From Pseudomonadota bacterium (GTDB lineage Bacteria > Pseudomonadota > Gammaproteobacteria > Pseudomonadales > Pseudomonadaceae): DNA of 5,487 nt. The DNA lies in assembly GCA_023388335.1 (NCBI GenBank), contig JAEWGL010000075.1, forward strand, positions 1 to 5,487, read 5' to 3'. A program made the position numbers and the translations under genes. Below, in pieces: positions 1 to 5,408 of the stretch (position 1 is the stretch's first letter; the number at the start of each line of letters is the position of its first letter). The notes under the pieces are model-generated. The model saw only the letters and a list, made by a program, of their open reading frames with translations, did not search any database and had not been told where the DNA came from.

Positions 1-40
1 CCGCCATGGCGCGCATGAGCGACAATGGCGCCTCATCCAC

Positions 41-44
41 GGAG
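41..44 (+). promoter_or_regulatory. Shine-Dalgarno site setting the tusA start
   Basis: GGAG lies six bases before the ATG at 51. The reading frame is also open from an ATG at 6 and an ATG at 15, but neither has a comparable purine-rich site in the visible bases. This supports the ATG at 51 as the real start. Confidence 0.7.
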
Positions 45-50
45 TACCCC

Positions 51-293
51 ATGACCGATTTCACCCCTGACGCCATCCTTGACGCCACCGGCCTGAATTG
101 TCCGGAGCCGGTGATGATGCTGCACCAGCAGGTCCGCGACATGGCCGCTGGCGGCCTGCTCAAAGTCATCGCTACCGACCCCTCGACCCGCCGTGATATC
201 CCCAAGTTCTGCGTGTTTCTCGGCCATGAACTGGTCGAGCAGCAGGAGCAGGCCGGAACCTACCTGTACTGGATCCGCAAGAAGACCGACTAG
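51..293 (+). CDS. tusA: TusA-family sulfur carrier protein
   Basis: The product is a small cytosolic sulfur carrier. In the known family, TusA takes persulfide sulfur from the cysteine desulfurase IscS and passes it to TusBCD and TusE for 2-thiolation of the wobble uridine in tRNA; it also affects sulfur flow to other cofactors. The 80-residue product starting at 51 has the usual family length (about 80 aa). The hallmark CPxP motif is present as C17-P18-E19-P20 after the strand DATGLN, and C17 is the expected sulfur-binding cysteine. The second conserved block, with D50? region RRDIPKFC, is at about residues 47-54. An in-frame extension to an ATG at 6 would add 15 polar residues not typical of the family, and the GGAG at 41-44 favours the ATG at 51. 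The stop codon overlaps that of the convergent MATE gene by four bases. The upstream gene is outside the window; in pseudomonads it is often rlmM (from memory, not visible here). Confidence 0.93.
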   Translation: MTDFTPDAILDATGLNCPEPVMMLHQQVRDMAAGGLLKVIATDPSTRRDIPKFCVFLGHELVEQQEQAGTYLYWIRKKTD

Positions 294-1687
294 GCCCTGC
301 CGCGCTCGCCGCGGCGGATCTGCCTGCCCGAGCTGCGCGCCAGGCGCAGCGAGAGCATCAGCGCCGCGCAGGTGAGGCCGGCGATCAAGCCCTGCCACAG
401 CCCGCTGGGGCCGCTGGCCGGGCCGAGCAGATCAGTCAGCCCAAGCACGTAGCCCACCGGCAGGCCGATGCCCCAGTAGGCGAACAGGGTCAGGATCATG
501 GTCGCGCGGGTGTCCTGGTAACCGCGCAGCGCGCCGGCGGCGATTACCTGGATGGCGTCCGAGAACTGGTACAGCGCGGCATAGACGATCAGCATCGCGG
601 CAATCTGGATCACCGCCCGGTCGGGCGTGTAGATCGCCGCGATGGATTCGCGCAGCAGCAGGATCAGGCTGGCCGAGAAGCAGGCGCAGCACAGCGCCGC
701 GCCCAAGCCGACCAAGGCGACGAACCGTGCCTGGCGTGACTGCCCGGCACCGATCGCCTGACCGACCCTGACCGTCACCGCCATGCCCAGCGAGTAGGGG
801 ATCATGAACAGCAGCGAGCTGATGTTCAGGGCGATCTGGTGGCCGGCGACGATGGTCGCACCCAGGCTGCCGATCAACAGGGCGATCACGGCGAAGATGC
901 TCGATTCGGCGAACACGGCGATACCAATCGGCAGGCCGACGCTGACCAGCCGGCCGATCGTCGCCCACTGCGGCTGCTCCCAACGCACCAGCACCCGGCT
1001 GCCGGCATAGGCCGGGGCCCAGCGGGTCCAGGCAGCCATGGCCAGGGCCATGAACCACATGACGATACCGCTGGCCCAGCCACAGCCCACGCCACCCATG
1101 GCCGGCAGGCCGAAGTGGCCGTAGATCAGCACGTAGTTCAGCGGGATGTTCAACAGCAGGCCGGCCAGGCCAATGGCCATGCTCGGCCGGGTACGCCCAA
1201 GGCCGTCGCTGTAGCAGCGCAGCACGTAGTAGAAGGCCACGCCAGGAAAGCCGAAGGCGATGCCCTGCAGGTAGCCCAGGCTGGGACTGATCAGGCTGGG
1301 TTCGACCTTCATCCATTCCAGTAACGGCTCGGCGCTGAGCAGCAGCGCGCTGGCGATCAGGCCGACCATCAGCGCCAGCCACAGGGCCTGGCGCACCAGC
1401 GGGGCGATCTGCTCCGGCTGACCGGCGCCGAAACGCTGAGCCACCTTTGCGGTAGTGGCCAGCAGCGTGCCGGTCATGAGCAGGAACACCGGGATCCAGA
1501 TCGAGTTGCCCAAGGCCACCGCCGCCAGGTCCCGAGGGCTGACGCGACCGGCCATCACCGCATCGACGAAGCCCATGGACGTGGTCGCCAGTTGCGCGAT
1601 GATGATCGGCAAGGCCAGGTGCAGCAGCCCGCGCAGCTCAGTGCGGATGCGCGCTGGGCGACTAGGGTGGATGGAAGCGGTGCTCAT
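290..1687 (-). CDS. MATE-family (NorM-like) multidrug efflux transporter
   Basis: This is a 465-aa inner-membrane antiporter of the MATE family, NorM branch, which exports cationic drugs and dyes in exchange for H+ or Na+. The length is typical (about 450-480 aa). About twelve hydrophobic segments are visible in two six-helix halves, starting near residue 21 and ending near 450 with a basic cytoplasmic tail. The TM1 motif GFVDAVMAG is at 39-47. Three acidic residues, D42 (TM1), E261 (in AESSIFAV, TM7) and D377 (in QFSDAIQ, TM10), fall at a constant +6 offset from the coupling residues D36, E255 and D371 of Vibrio cholerae NorM, as I remember them. That strongly supports a working NorM-type pump. 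The related P. aeruginosa pump PmpM is H+-coupled, but sequence alone does not decide between H+ and Na+ here. The start at 1687 has a possible AAGGA at 1698-1702, with a rather long spacing of 10. It is divergent from pdxB and convergent with tusA. No symbol is given because orthology to norM or pmpM cannot be shown here. Confidence 0.93.
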   Translation of the reverse strand: MSTASIHPSRPARIRTELRGLLHLALPIIIAQLATTSMGFVDAVMAGRVSPRDLAAVALGNSIWIPVFLLMTGTLLATTAKVAQRFGAGQPEQIAPLVRQALWLALMVGLIASALLLSAEPLLEWMKVEPSLISPSLGYLQGIAFGFPGVAFYYVLRCYSDGLGRTRPSMAIGLAGLLLNIPLNYVLIYGHFGLPAMGGVGCGWASGIVMWFMALAMAAWTRWAPAYAGSRVLVRWEQPQWATIGRLVSVGLPIGIAVFAESSIFAVIALLIGSLGATIVAGHQIALNISSLLFMIPYSLGMAVTVRVGQAIGAGQSRQARFVALVGLGAALCCACFSASLILLLRESIAAIYTPDRAVIQIAAMLIVYAALYQFSDAIQVIAAGALRGYQDTRATMILTLFAYWGIGLPVGYVLGLTDLLGPASGPSGLWQGLIAGLTCAALMLSLRLARSSGRQIRRGERGRA

Positions 1688-1728
1688 GCGGCCGTGATCC
1701 TTGATGAAGGCAAGCCGGCTAGTCTAAC

Positions 1729-1746
1729 CCTGACGCTTCGGTCAGG
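1729..1746. promoter_or_regulatory. Inverted repeat in the MATE/pdxB divergent gap
   Basis: CCTGAC at 1729-1734 and GTCAGG at 1741-1746 form a perfect 6-bp inverted repeat around the loop GCTTCG. It sits near the middle of the 125-bp gap between the MATE start (1687) and the pdxB start (1813). No T-tract follows on either strand, so it does not look like an intrinsic terminator. It could be a regulator site or a leader hairpin in the MATE mRNA or pdxB transcript. The regulator is unknown. Confidence 0.4.
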
Positions 1747-1760
1747 ATATACATGGCCGC

Positions 1761-1789
1761 TGGATCAGCCTGCGCAGAGCGCCTACACT
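1761..1789 (+). promoter_or_regulatory. Possible sigma-70 promoter of pdxB
   Basis: TACACT at 1784-1789 matches the -10 consensus TATAAT at four of six positions. TGGATC at 1761-1766, spaced 17 bases upstream, is a poor -35 (three of six). Transcription would start near 1796 and leave a leader of about 17 bases that just contains the ribosome binding site. A second weak candidate is TTGATG at 1701-1706 with TCTAAC at 1723-1728 (spacer 16). Both are guesses from consensus only. Confidence 0.3.
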
Positions 1790-1801
1790 GCCTTCCCCCA
1801 C

Positions 1802-1806
1802 AGGAG
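1802..1806 (+). promoter_or_regulatory. Shine-Dalgarno site setting the pdxB start
   Basis: AGGAG lies six bases before the ATG at 1813. The frame is open further upstream to an ATG at 1753, but that extension would cover the ribosome binding site and likely promoter and would add 20 residues absent from the family. Confidence 0.8.
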
Positions 1807-1812
1807 AGCGCC

Positions 1813-2955
1813 ATGCTGATTGTTGCCGACGAGAATATCCCGTTGCTCGATGCCTTCTTTGCCGGGTTCGGCGAGATACGCCGCTATCCAGGGCGCGCCA
1901 TCGATGCCGCCTGCGTCAAGGACGCCGACATGCTGCTGGTGCGCTCGGTGACCCAGGTCGACCGGCATCTGCTCGAAGGCAGCCGAGTAGGTTTTGTCGG
2001 CACCTGTACCATCGGCACCGACCATCTGGACCTGGACTACTTCGCCCAAGCCGGTATCCACTGGAGCAGCGCGCCCGGCTGCAACGCCCGCGGCGTGGTC
2101 GACTACGTGCTCGGTAGCCTGCTGACGCTGGCCGAACTGGATGGCGTGGCGCTGGCCGACCGGGTCTATGGCGTGGTCGGCGCTGGCCAGGTCGGCGAGC
2201 GACTGGTGCGCGTGCTGCACGGCCTGGGCTGGAAGGTGCTGGTCTGCGACCCACCGCGCCAGGCGCTCGAGGGCGGTGACTTCGTCAGCCTGGAAACGAT
2301 CCTTGAACAGTGCGATGTGATCAGCCTGCACACGCCGCTGCTGCGTGACGGGCCCGGGTCGACCTGGCACTTGCTGGGGCGCGAGCAGTTACAGCGTCTG
2401 CGCCCCGGCGCCTGGTTGATCAATGCCAGCCGGGGGGCGGTGGTGGACAACCAGGCCCTGCGCGAACTGCTGCTGGCGCGCGAGGACGTGCAAGCGGTGC
2501 TGGATGTCTGGGAAGGGGAGCCGCAGGTCGACCTGGCGTTGGCCGACCTGTGCACCCTCGCCACGCCGCACATCGCCGGCTACAGCCTCGATGGCAAGCA
2601 ACGCGGCACGGCGCAGATCTACCAGGCCTACTGCCGCTGGCGTGGCGAGCCAGAGCTGGTGCGCCTGGCCGCATTGCTGCCGCCGCCGAGCCTGGCGCAG
2701 GTCGATCTGGATCCGCGTACCGATCCCACCTGGGCGCTGGCGACCTTGTGCCGGGCGGTGTACGACCCGCGCCGTGACGACGCGGATTTTCGCCGCAGCC
2801 TGAGCAGTGATCCGGCCGAGCAGCGCCTGGCGTTCGACGTGCTGCGCAAGGGGTATCCCGAGCGGCGTGAGATCGAGGGCTTGCCCGTGCGGGTGCGTGG
2901 CGAGGCGCCGCAATTGGCGCAGCTGGTCAGTGCACTGGGCGGCGTACTGGTCTGA
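1813..2955 (+). CDS. pdxB: Erythronate-4-phosphate dehydrogenase
   Basis: PdxB oxidises 4-phospho-D-erythronate to 2-oxo-3-hydroxy-4-phosphobutanoate, the second step of DXP-dependent pyridoxal 5'-phosphate (vitamin B6) synthesis in the cytosol. The 380-aa product has the family length (about 378-381). It is a D-isomer-specific 2-hydroxyacid dehydrogenase: an N-terminal half-domain with SVTQVDRHLL near 45-54 and GTCTIGTDHLD at 63-73, then a Rossmann domain with GxGxxG as G123-A-G125-Q-V-G128. The expected catalytic set is present: R207 in NASRGAVVD, E236 in VWEGEP and H253 in TPHIAGYS, each one less than the E. coli numbering I recall (208, 237, 254). The region after about residue 286 matches in position the C-terminal dimerisation domain that separates PdxB from SerA and other family members, and ends with a conserved-looking FDVLRKGYPERRE block at 341-353. 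The ATG at 1813 has a good ribosome binding site. The gene appears to be transcribed alone: it diverges from the MATE gene and converges on the small gene at 3012-3185. Confidence 0.97.
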   Translation: MLIVADENIPLLDAFFAGFGEIRRYPGRAIDAACVKDADMLLVRSVTQVDRHLLEGSRVGFVGTCTIGTDHLDLDYFAQAGIHWSSAPGCNARGVVDYVLGSLLTLAELDGVALADRVYGVVGAGQVGERLVRVLHGLGWKVLVCDPPRQALEGGDFVSLETILEQCDVISLHTPLLRDGPGSTWHLLGREQLQRLRPGAWLINASRGAVVDNQALRELLLAREDVQAVLDVWEGEPQVDLALADLCTLATPHIAGYSLDGKQRGTAQIYQAYCRWRGEPELVRLAALLPPPSLAQVDLDPRTDPTWALATLCRAVYDPRRDDADFRRSLSSDPAEQRLAFDVLRKGYPERREIEGLPVRVRGEAPQLAQLVSALGGVLV

Positions 2956-2970
2956 GGCTTTTCGTTGGCC

Positions 2971-2996
2971 AATAAAAACCCGGCAAGCGCCGGGTT
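2971..2996 (-). terminator. Intrinsic terminator of the small minus-strand gene
   Basis: AACCCGGC at 2977-2984 and GCCGGGTT at 2989-2996 form a perfect 8-bp GC-rich stem around AAGC. Read on the minus strand, the stem runs straight into TTTTTATT (complement of 2971-2978), a classic intrinsic terminator 15 bases past the stop of the gene at 3012-3185. On the plus strand no T-run follows the stem (GAAGGG), so it would be at best a weak terminator for pdxB, which ends 21 bases before it. Confidence 0.88.
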
Positions 2997-3011
2997 GAAG
3001 GGATTCGGGGT

Positions 3012-3185
3012 TCAGGCCTGTTTAGACAGATCGACCCGGTTGTTCTCAAGATCCTTGCAGGCCTCCTGGATCATCTCTTCGGTAATCGGTATTTCCCGGC
3101 CCTGACCGTCTATGATCGAGCCGCAGACCTGGGGTTGCGACTGAGGCGCGGTGTGTTGGGTTTCGCTGCTATGTTGCAAGCTCAT
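3012..3185 (-). CDS. Small conserved-looking protein, 57 aa, function unknown
   Basis: The 57-residue protein has a low-complexity N-terminus rich in Q, S, T and H (residues 4-19), then a compact block GSIIDGQGREIPITEEMIQ at 22-40 and a charged helix-like end (EACKDLENNRVDLSKQA). There are cysteines at C21 and C43. There is no signal peptide or membrane segment, so it is probably cytosolic. I do not recognise a known function. The REIPITEEMI block resembles small hypothetical proteins of Pseudomonas (perhaps the PA1571-like group, from memory and unverified). The start at 3185 is chosen because AGGAG at 3193-3197 (minus strand) lies seven bases before it; an ATG at 3200 would place that site inside the gene. 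A good ribosome binding site plus a dedicated terminator make this a credible real gene. It is divergent from the ABC exporter gene. Confidence 0.8.
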   Translation of the reverse strand: MSLQHSSETQHTAPQSQPQVCGSIIDGQGREIPITEEMIQEACKDLENNRVDLSKQA

Positions 3186-3192
3186 GTCCTGT

Positions 3193-3197
3193 CTCCT
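3193..3197 (-). promoter_or_regulatory. Shine-Dalgarno site of the small minus-strand gene
   Basis: The minus strand reads AGGAG here, seven bases before the ATG at 3185. It decides between this start and an in-frame ATG at 3200, which would overlap the site. Confidence 0.75.
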
Positions 3198-3315
3198 CAT
3201 CAGGGTGCAAGCTCAGGGTATCTCCGAGCCGTGACGGGCCTGTGACAGCTCCTTGGGCATAACGGCGCGGCAGACACAGTCCAACAGAAAGCGTCACAAA
3301 GCTCCAGTGGCACTT

Positions 3316-3332
3316 TAGATCGAAACGATCTA
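3316..3332. promoter_or_regulatory. Operator-like perfect palindrome
   Basis: TAGATCG at 3316-3322 and CGATCTA at 3326-3332 form a perfect 7-bp inverted repeat around AAA. The 17-bp dyad is of the size bound by dimeric TetR-, MarR- or GntR-type regulators. It lies 131 bases from the small gene's start and 121 from the exporter's start, so it could control either or both. I do not recognise the site as that of a named regulator, and no regulator gene is in the window. Confidence 0.5.
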
Positions 3333-3379
3333 GCACATGCCATGCAGGCTATGCGTTCTGCTCAATGCCTGGGTTCCGA

Positions 3380-3396
3380 CGTGGCCCTGTGCCACG
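3380..3396 (+). other. Possible leader hairpin upstream of the ABC exporter
   Basis: CGTGGC at 3380-3385 pairs with GCCACG at 3391-3396 around CCTGT, a perfect 6-bp stem. The following bases (AGTTCCTTTCT) are only mildly T-rich, so an attenuator role is possible but weak. It may also be a protein-binding dyad, depending on where transcription starts. Confidence 0.35.
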
Positions 3397-3452
3397 AGTT
3401 CCTTTCTACACGACGAACGGTCAAATGGTAGGCTGGATGAAATCGCTGATGA

Positions 3453-5243
3453 ATGATGTTTCCCATGCTTGAGCAAGTATCCCCCCGCCAGCGCCAGGCG
3501 TTGAAATTGAGCTGGCGTTTTCTGCGCCCGTACCGCAAGCGGGCTCTGCTGGCCTTGCTCGCGCTGGTCGTTACCGCCGCGATCACGCTGTCCATGGGAC
3601 AGGGCATACGGCTTCTGGTCGATCAGGGTTTCATGACCCGTTCCCCGCACCTGCTCAACCAGTCCATCGGCCTGTTCATGCTACTGGTGCTGGCCCTGGC
3701 GGTGGGCACCTTCAGCCGCTTCTACCTGGTGTCCTGGATCGGCGAGCGCTGCGTGGCTGACATCCGGCGTCAGGTGTTCGACCACCTGATCGACCTGCAC
3801 CCGGGATTCTTCGAAGACAACCGCAGCTCCGAGATCCAATCGCGGCTGACCGCCGACACGACCTTGCTGCAGTCTGTCATTGGCTCCTCGCTGTCGTTGT
3901 TCCTGCGCAACGTGTTGATGGTGATTGGCGGGATCATCTTGCTGTTCATCACCAACCCCAAGCTTACCAGTATCGTGGTGCTGGCCTTGCCGCTGGTGCT
4001 GGCGCCGATCCTGCTGTTTGGCCGGCGGGTGCGCAGCCTGTCGCGACAGAGTCAGGACCGGGTTGCCGATGTCGGCAGCTACGTGGCCGAAACCCTGGGG
4101 CAGATCAAGACCGTCCAGGCGTACAACCACCAAGGACATGACCGGCAGTTGTTCGCCGCCACCGTGGAGGCCGCGTTCGGCGTGGCCCGGCAGCGGATCG
4201 CCCAGCGCGCGTGGTTGATCACCCTGGTGATCGTGCTGGTGCTCGGCGCGGTCGGGGTGATGCTCTGGGTCGGTGGCATGGATGTTATCGCCGGACGTAT
4301 CTCTGGCGGAGAACTGGCCGCCTTCGTGTTCTATAGCCTGATCGTCGGCAGCGCTTTCGGCACGCTCAGTGAAGTGATCGGCGAGTTGCAGCGGTCTGCG
4401 GGCGCGGCTGAACGTATCGCCGAGCTGCTGGCGGCGCGCAGCGACATCCTTGCCCCGTCCCAGGGAGGCTCGCTGAACACGCCACGGGTGAGCGGCCTCA
4501 TCGAGTTGCAGAACCTGCGCTTCGCCTACCCCTCGCGCCCCTCCAGCGCCGCCATCGACGGGCTGAGCCTGACCGTCGAGCCGGGGCAGACCCTTGCGCT
4601 GGTGGGACCGTCCGGGGCCGGCAAGTCGACCCTGTTCGACCTGTTGCTGCGTTTTCATGACCCGCAGCAAGGGCGCATCCTACTCGACGGCCAGGCACTG
4701 ACTGACCTCGACCCAGCCGTCCTGCGTCGCCAGTTCGCCTTGGTGGCGCAGAACCCGGCGCTGTTTCGCGGCACGGTGGAGGCCAATATCCGCTACGGTC
4801 GTCCGGATGCACGCTGGGAGGAGGTCGAGGCGGCGGCGCGCGGTGCCCATGCCCATGAGTTCATTCAACAACTTCCCCAGGGTTACCAGACCCCGTTGGG
4901 CGAAGGCGGCATCGGCTTGTCCGGCGGCCAGCGGCAACGCCTGGCTATCGCCCGGGCGCTGTTGGTGGATGCGCCGATCCTGCTGCTCGACGAAGCCACC
5001 AGCGCGCTGGATGCGCAGAGCGAGCACCTGATCCAGCAAGCACTGCCGACCCTCATGGCCGGACGCACCACCCTGGTCATCGCCCACCGCCTGGCCACGG
5101 TACAGCATGCCGAGCGCATCGCAGTGATCGACCAGGGACGCCTGGTGGCGATCGGCACGCACCGCCAATTGATCGAGCAAAGCCCTTTGTATGCGCGCCT
5201 GGCGGCGTTGCAGTTCAACAATGGTGTGGGGGATGGGAACTAA
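3453..5243 (+). CDS. MsbA-related ABC exporter, fused permease/ATPase
   Basis: This is a half-size ABC exporter of 596 aa that would act as a homodimer in the inner membrane. The N-terminal membrane domain (about residues 20-320) has six hydrophobic helices near 30-52, 70-94, 148-167, 170-190, 253-275 and 286-308, with the MsbA-like cytoplasmic segment FFEDNRSSEIQSRLTADT at 119-136. The C-terminal ATPase is complete: Walker A GPSGAGKST at 385-393 with K391, Q-loop Q433, signature LSGGQ at 489-493, Walker B ILLLDE ending at catalytic E514, D-loop SALD at 517-520 and switch H545. Length and layout fit the family of MsbA-related permease/ATP-binding proteins; it is probably not the essential lipid A flippase msbA itself, which normally sits beside lpxK. 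The substrate is unknown (lipid, drug or peptide). The start is uncertain: ATG codons at 3453, 3456 and 3465 are all in frame, and none has a strong ribosome binding site; GGATGA at 3435-3440 is the best purine run. No adaptor or outer-membrane partner gene is adjacent. Confidence 0.93.
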   Translation: MMFPMLEQVSPRQRQALKLSWRFLRPYRKRALLALLALVVTAAITLSMGQGIRLLVDQGFMTRSPHLLNQSIGLFMLLVLALAVGTFSRFYLVSWIGERCVADIRRQVFDHLIDLHPGFFEDNRSSEIQSRLTADTTLLQSVIGSSLSLFLRNVLMVIGGIILLFITNPKLTSIVVLALPLVLAPILLFGRRVRSLSRQSQDRVADVGSYVAETLGQIKTVQAYNHQGHDRQLFAATVEAAFGVARQRIAQRAWLITLVIVLVLGAVGVMLWVGGMDVIAGRISGGELAAFVFYSLIVGSAFGTLSEVIGELQRSAGAAERIAELLAARSDILAPSQGGSLNTPRVSGLIELQNLRFAYPSRPSSAAIDGLSLTVEPGQTLALVGPSGAGKSTLFDLLLRFHDPQQGRILLDGQALTDLDPAVLRRQFALVAQNPALFRGTVEANIRYGRPDARWEEVEAAARGAHAHEFIQQLPQGYQTPLGEGGIGLSGGQRQRLAIARALLVDAPILLLDEATSALDAQSEHLIQQALPTLMAGRTTLVIAHRLATVQHAERIAVIDQGRLVAIGTHRQLIEQSPLYARLAALQFNNGVGDGN

Positions 5244-5258
5244 GCTTCAGATTTGGTC

Positions 5259-5273
5259 GCGAGAACATCTCGC
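5259..5273. other. Short hairpin just after the ABC exporter
   Basis: GCGAGA at 5259-5264 pairs perfectly with TCTCGC at 5268-5273 around ACA, 15 bases past the exporter stop. No T-tract follows, so it does not qualify as an intrinsic terminator on the plus strand. It could protect the mRNA 3' end or precede Rho-dependent termination. Confidence 0.35.
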
Positions 5274-5294
5274 CCAAGGGAAACTCCAGCCAAC

Positions 5295-5314
5295 AAAAAA
5301 GCCCGCTAAAAGCG
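5295..5314. terminator. Terminator-like half-site, possibly disrupted
   Basis: Six A residues (5295-5300) are followed by GCCCGCT, AAA and AGCG. This is the left arm, loop and first four bases of the right arm of a symmetric bidirectional terminator with arms GCCCGCT/AGCGGGC. The right arm breaks off after AGCG, and the expected GGC and T-run are missing. What remains is a 4-bp stem (5304-5307 with 5311-5314). On the minus strand it is followed, after GGC, by six T residues, so weak termination of a gene to the right is still possible. Confidence 0.45.
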
Positions 5315-5337
5315 CAATGCTGTTCACTTAAGATCCT

Positions 5338-5354
5338 GGGCCACTTTGCGGCCC
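5338..5354. repeat. Hairpin adjoining the first REP element
   Basis: GGGCC at 5338-5342 pairs with GGCCC at 5350-5354 across a seven-base loop. One further pair is lost to an A/C mismatch (5343, 5349). It adjoins the REP core directly and shares its left end, an arrangement I recall seeing next to REP elements in P. putida intergenic regions. Confidence 0.45.
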
Positions 5355-5381
5355 TTCGCGGGCAAGCCCGCTCCCCCAAGG
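5349..5381 (+). repeat. REP element, P. putida type, forward
   Basis: The core TTCGCGGGCAAGCCCGCTCC (5355-5374) contains the perfect stem GCGGGC/GCCCGC (5358-5363 with 5366-5371). It closely matches the 35-bp REP consensus reported for P. putida, as I remember it. Such extragenic palindromes lie after genes in hundreds of copies, may stabilise mRNA ends, and are insertion targets for some insertion sequences in this species. Confidence 0.72.
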
Positions 5382-5408
5382 TTAGCTAAATCAATGAGTT
5401 AGCTGACC
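5380..5408. repeat. Hairpin between the two REP elements
   Basis: GGTTAGCTAA at 5380-5389 and TTAGCTGACC at 5399-5408 form a 10-bp stem with a single G-U pair around nine bases. The arms also contain a direct repeat of GTTAGCT (5381-5387 and 5398-5404). It is AT-rich compared with the REP elements on both sides. Confidence 0.5.

Larger units (their letters stand above)
3186..3452. other. Divergent intergenic region, small gene / ABC exporter
   Basis: These 267 bases contain no ORF that looks coding and should hold the promoters of both flanking genes. A weak minus-strand -35/-10 pair can be read as the complement of 3279-3284 (TTGGAC) and 3256-3261 (TATGCC), 17 bases apart. For the plus strand, TAGGCT at 3429-3434 is a possible -10 with no clear -35. 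Two GTGAC half-sites lie 11 bases apart (3231-3235 and 3242-3246). A perfect palindrome (3316-3332) and a hairpin (3380-3396) are listed separately. Confidence 0.5.

Noticed and set aside
1..18. Possible last codons of an upstream plus-strand gene ending at the TGA at 16-18.
   Set aside because: Only five codons are visible (PPWRA). This cannot be tied to any family, though an upstream neighbour such as rlmM would fit.
6..50. Longer tusA start at 6.
   Set aside because: It adds 15 residues not typical of the family, and the only clear ribosome binding site serves the ATG at 51.
432..1382. Long open frame of 316 codons on the minus strand inside the MATE gene.
   Set aside because: It lies in another frame of a well-supported membrane protein gene. 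Its product is rich in R, A, G and P with no domain, as expected of out-of-frame high-GC sequence.
1783..2370. Antisense open frame of 195 codons over the pdxB start region.
   Set aside because: It mirrors the codon bias of pdxB, shows no recognisable motif and has no convincing start site.
3308..3322. Possible sigma-54 promoter beginning TGGCAC.
   Set aside because: The -12 element does not follow at the required spacing (ATCG in place of TTGC).
3330..3650. Antisense frame running from the exporter start into the promoter region.
   Set aside because: It has no conserved features and covers the expected promoter region.
3681..4670. Antisense open frame of 329 codons inside the ABC exporter.
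   Set aside because: The H-, Q-, D- and G-rich product has no domain. It is the usual antisense shadow of a GC-rich gene whose own frame contains full transporter motifs.
5259..5273. Intrinsic terminator for the ABC exporter.
   Set aside because: The perfect stem is short and no T-tract follows, so it is listed only as a hairpin.
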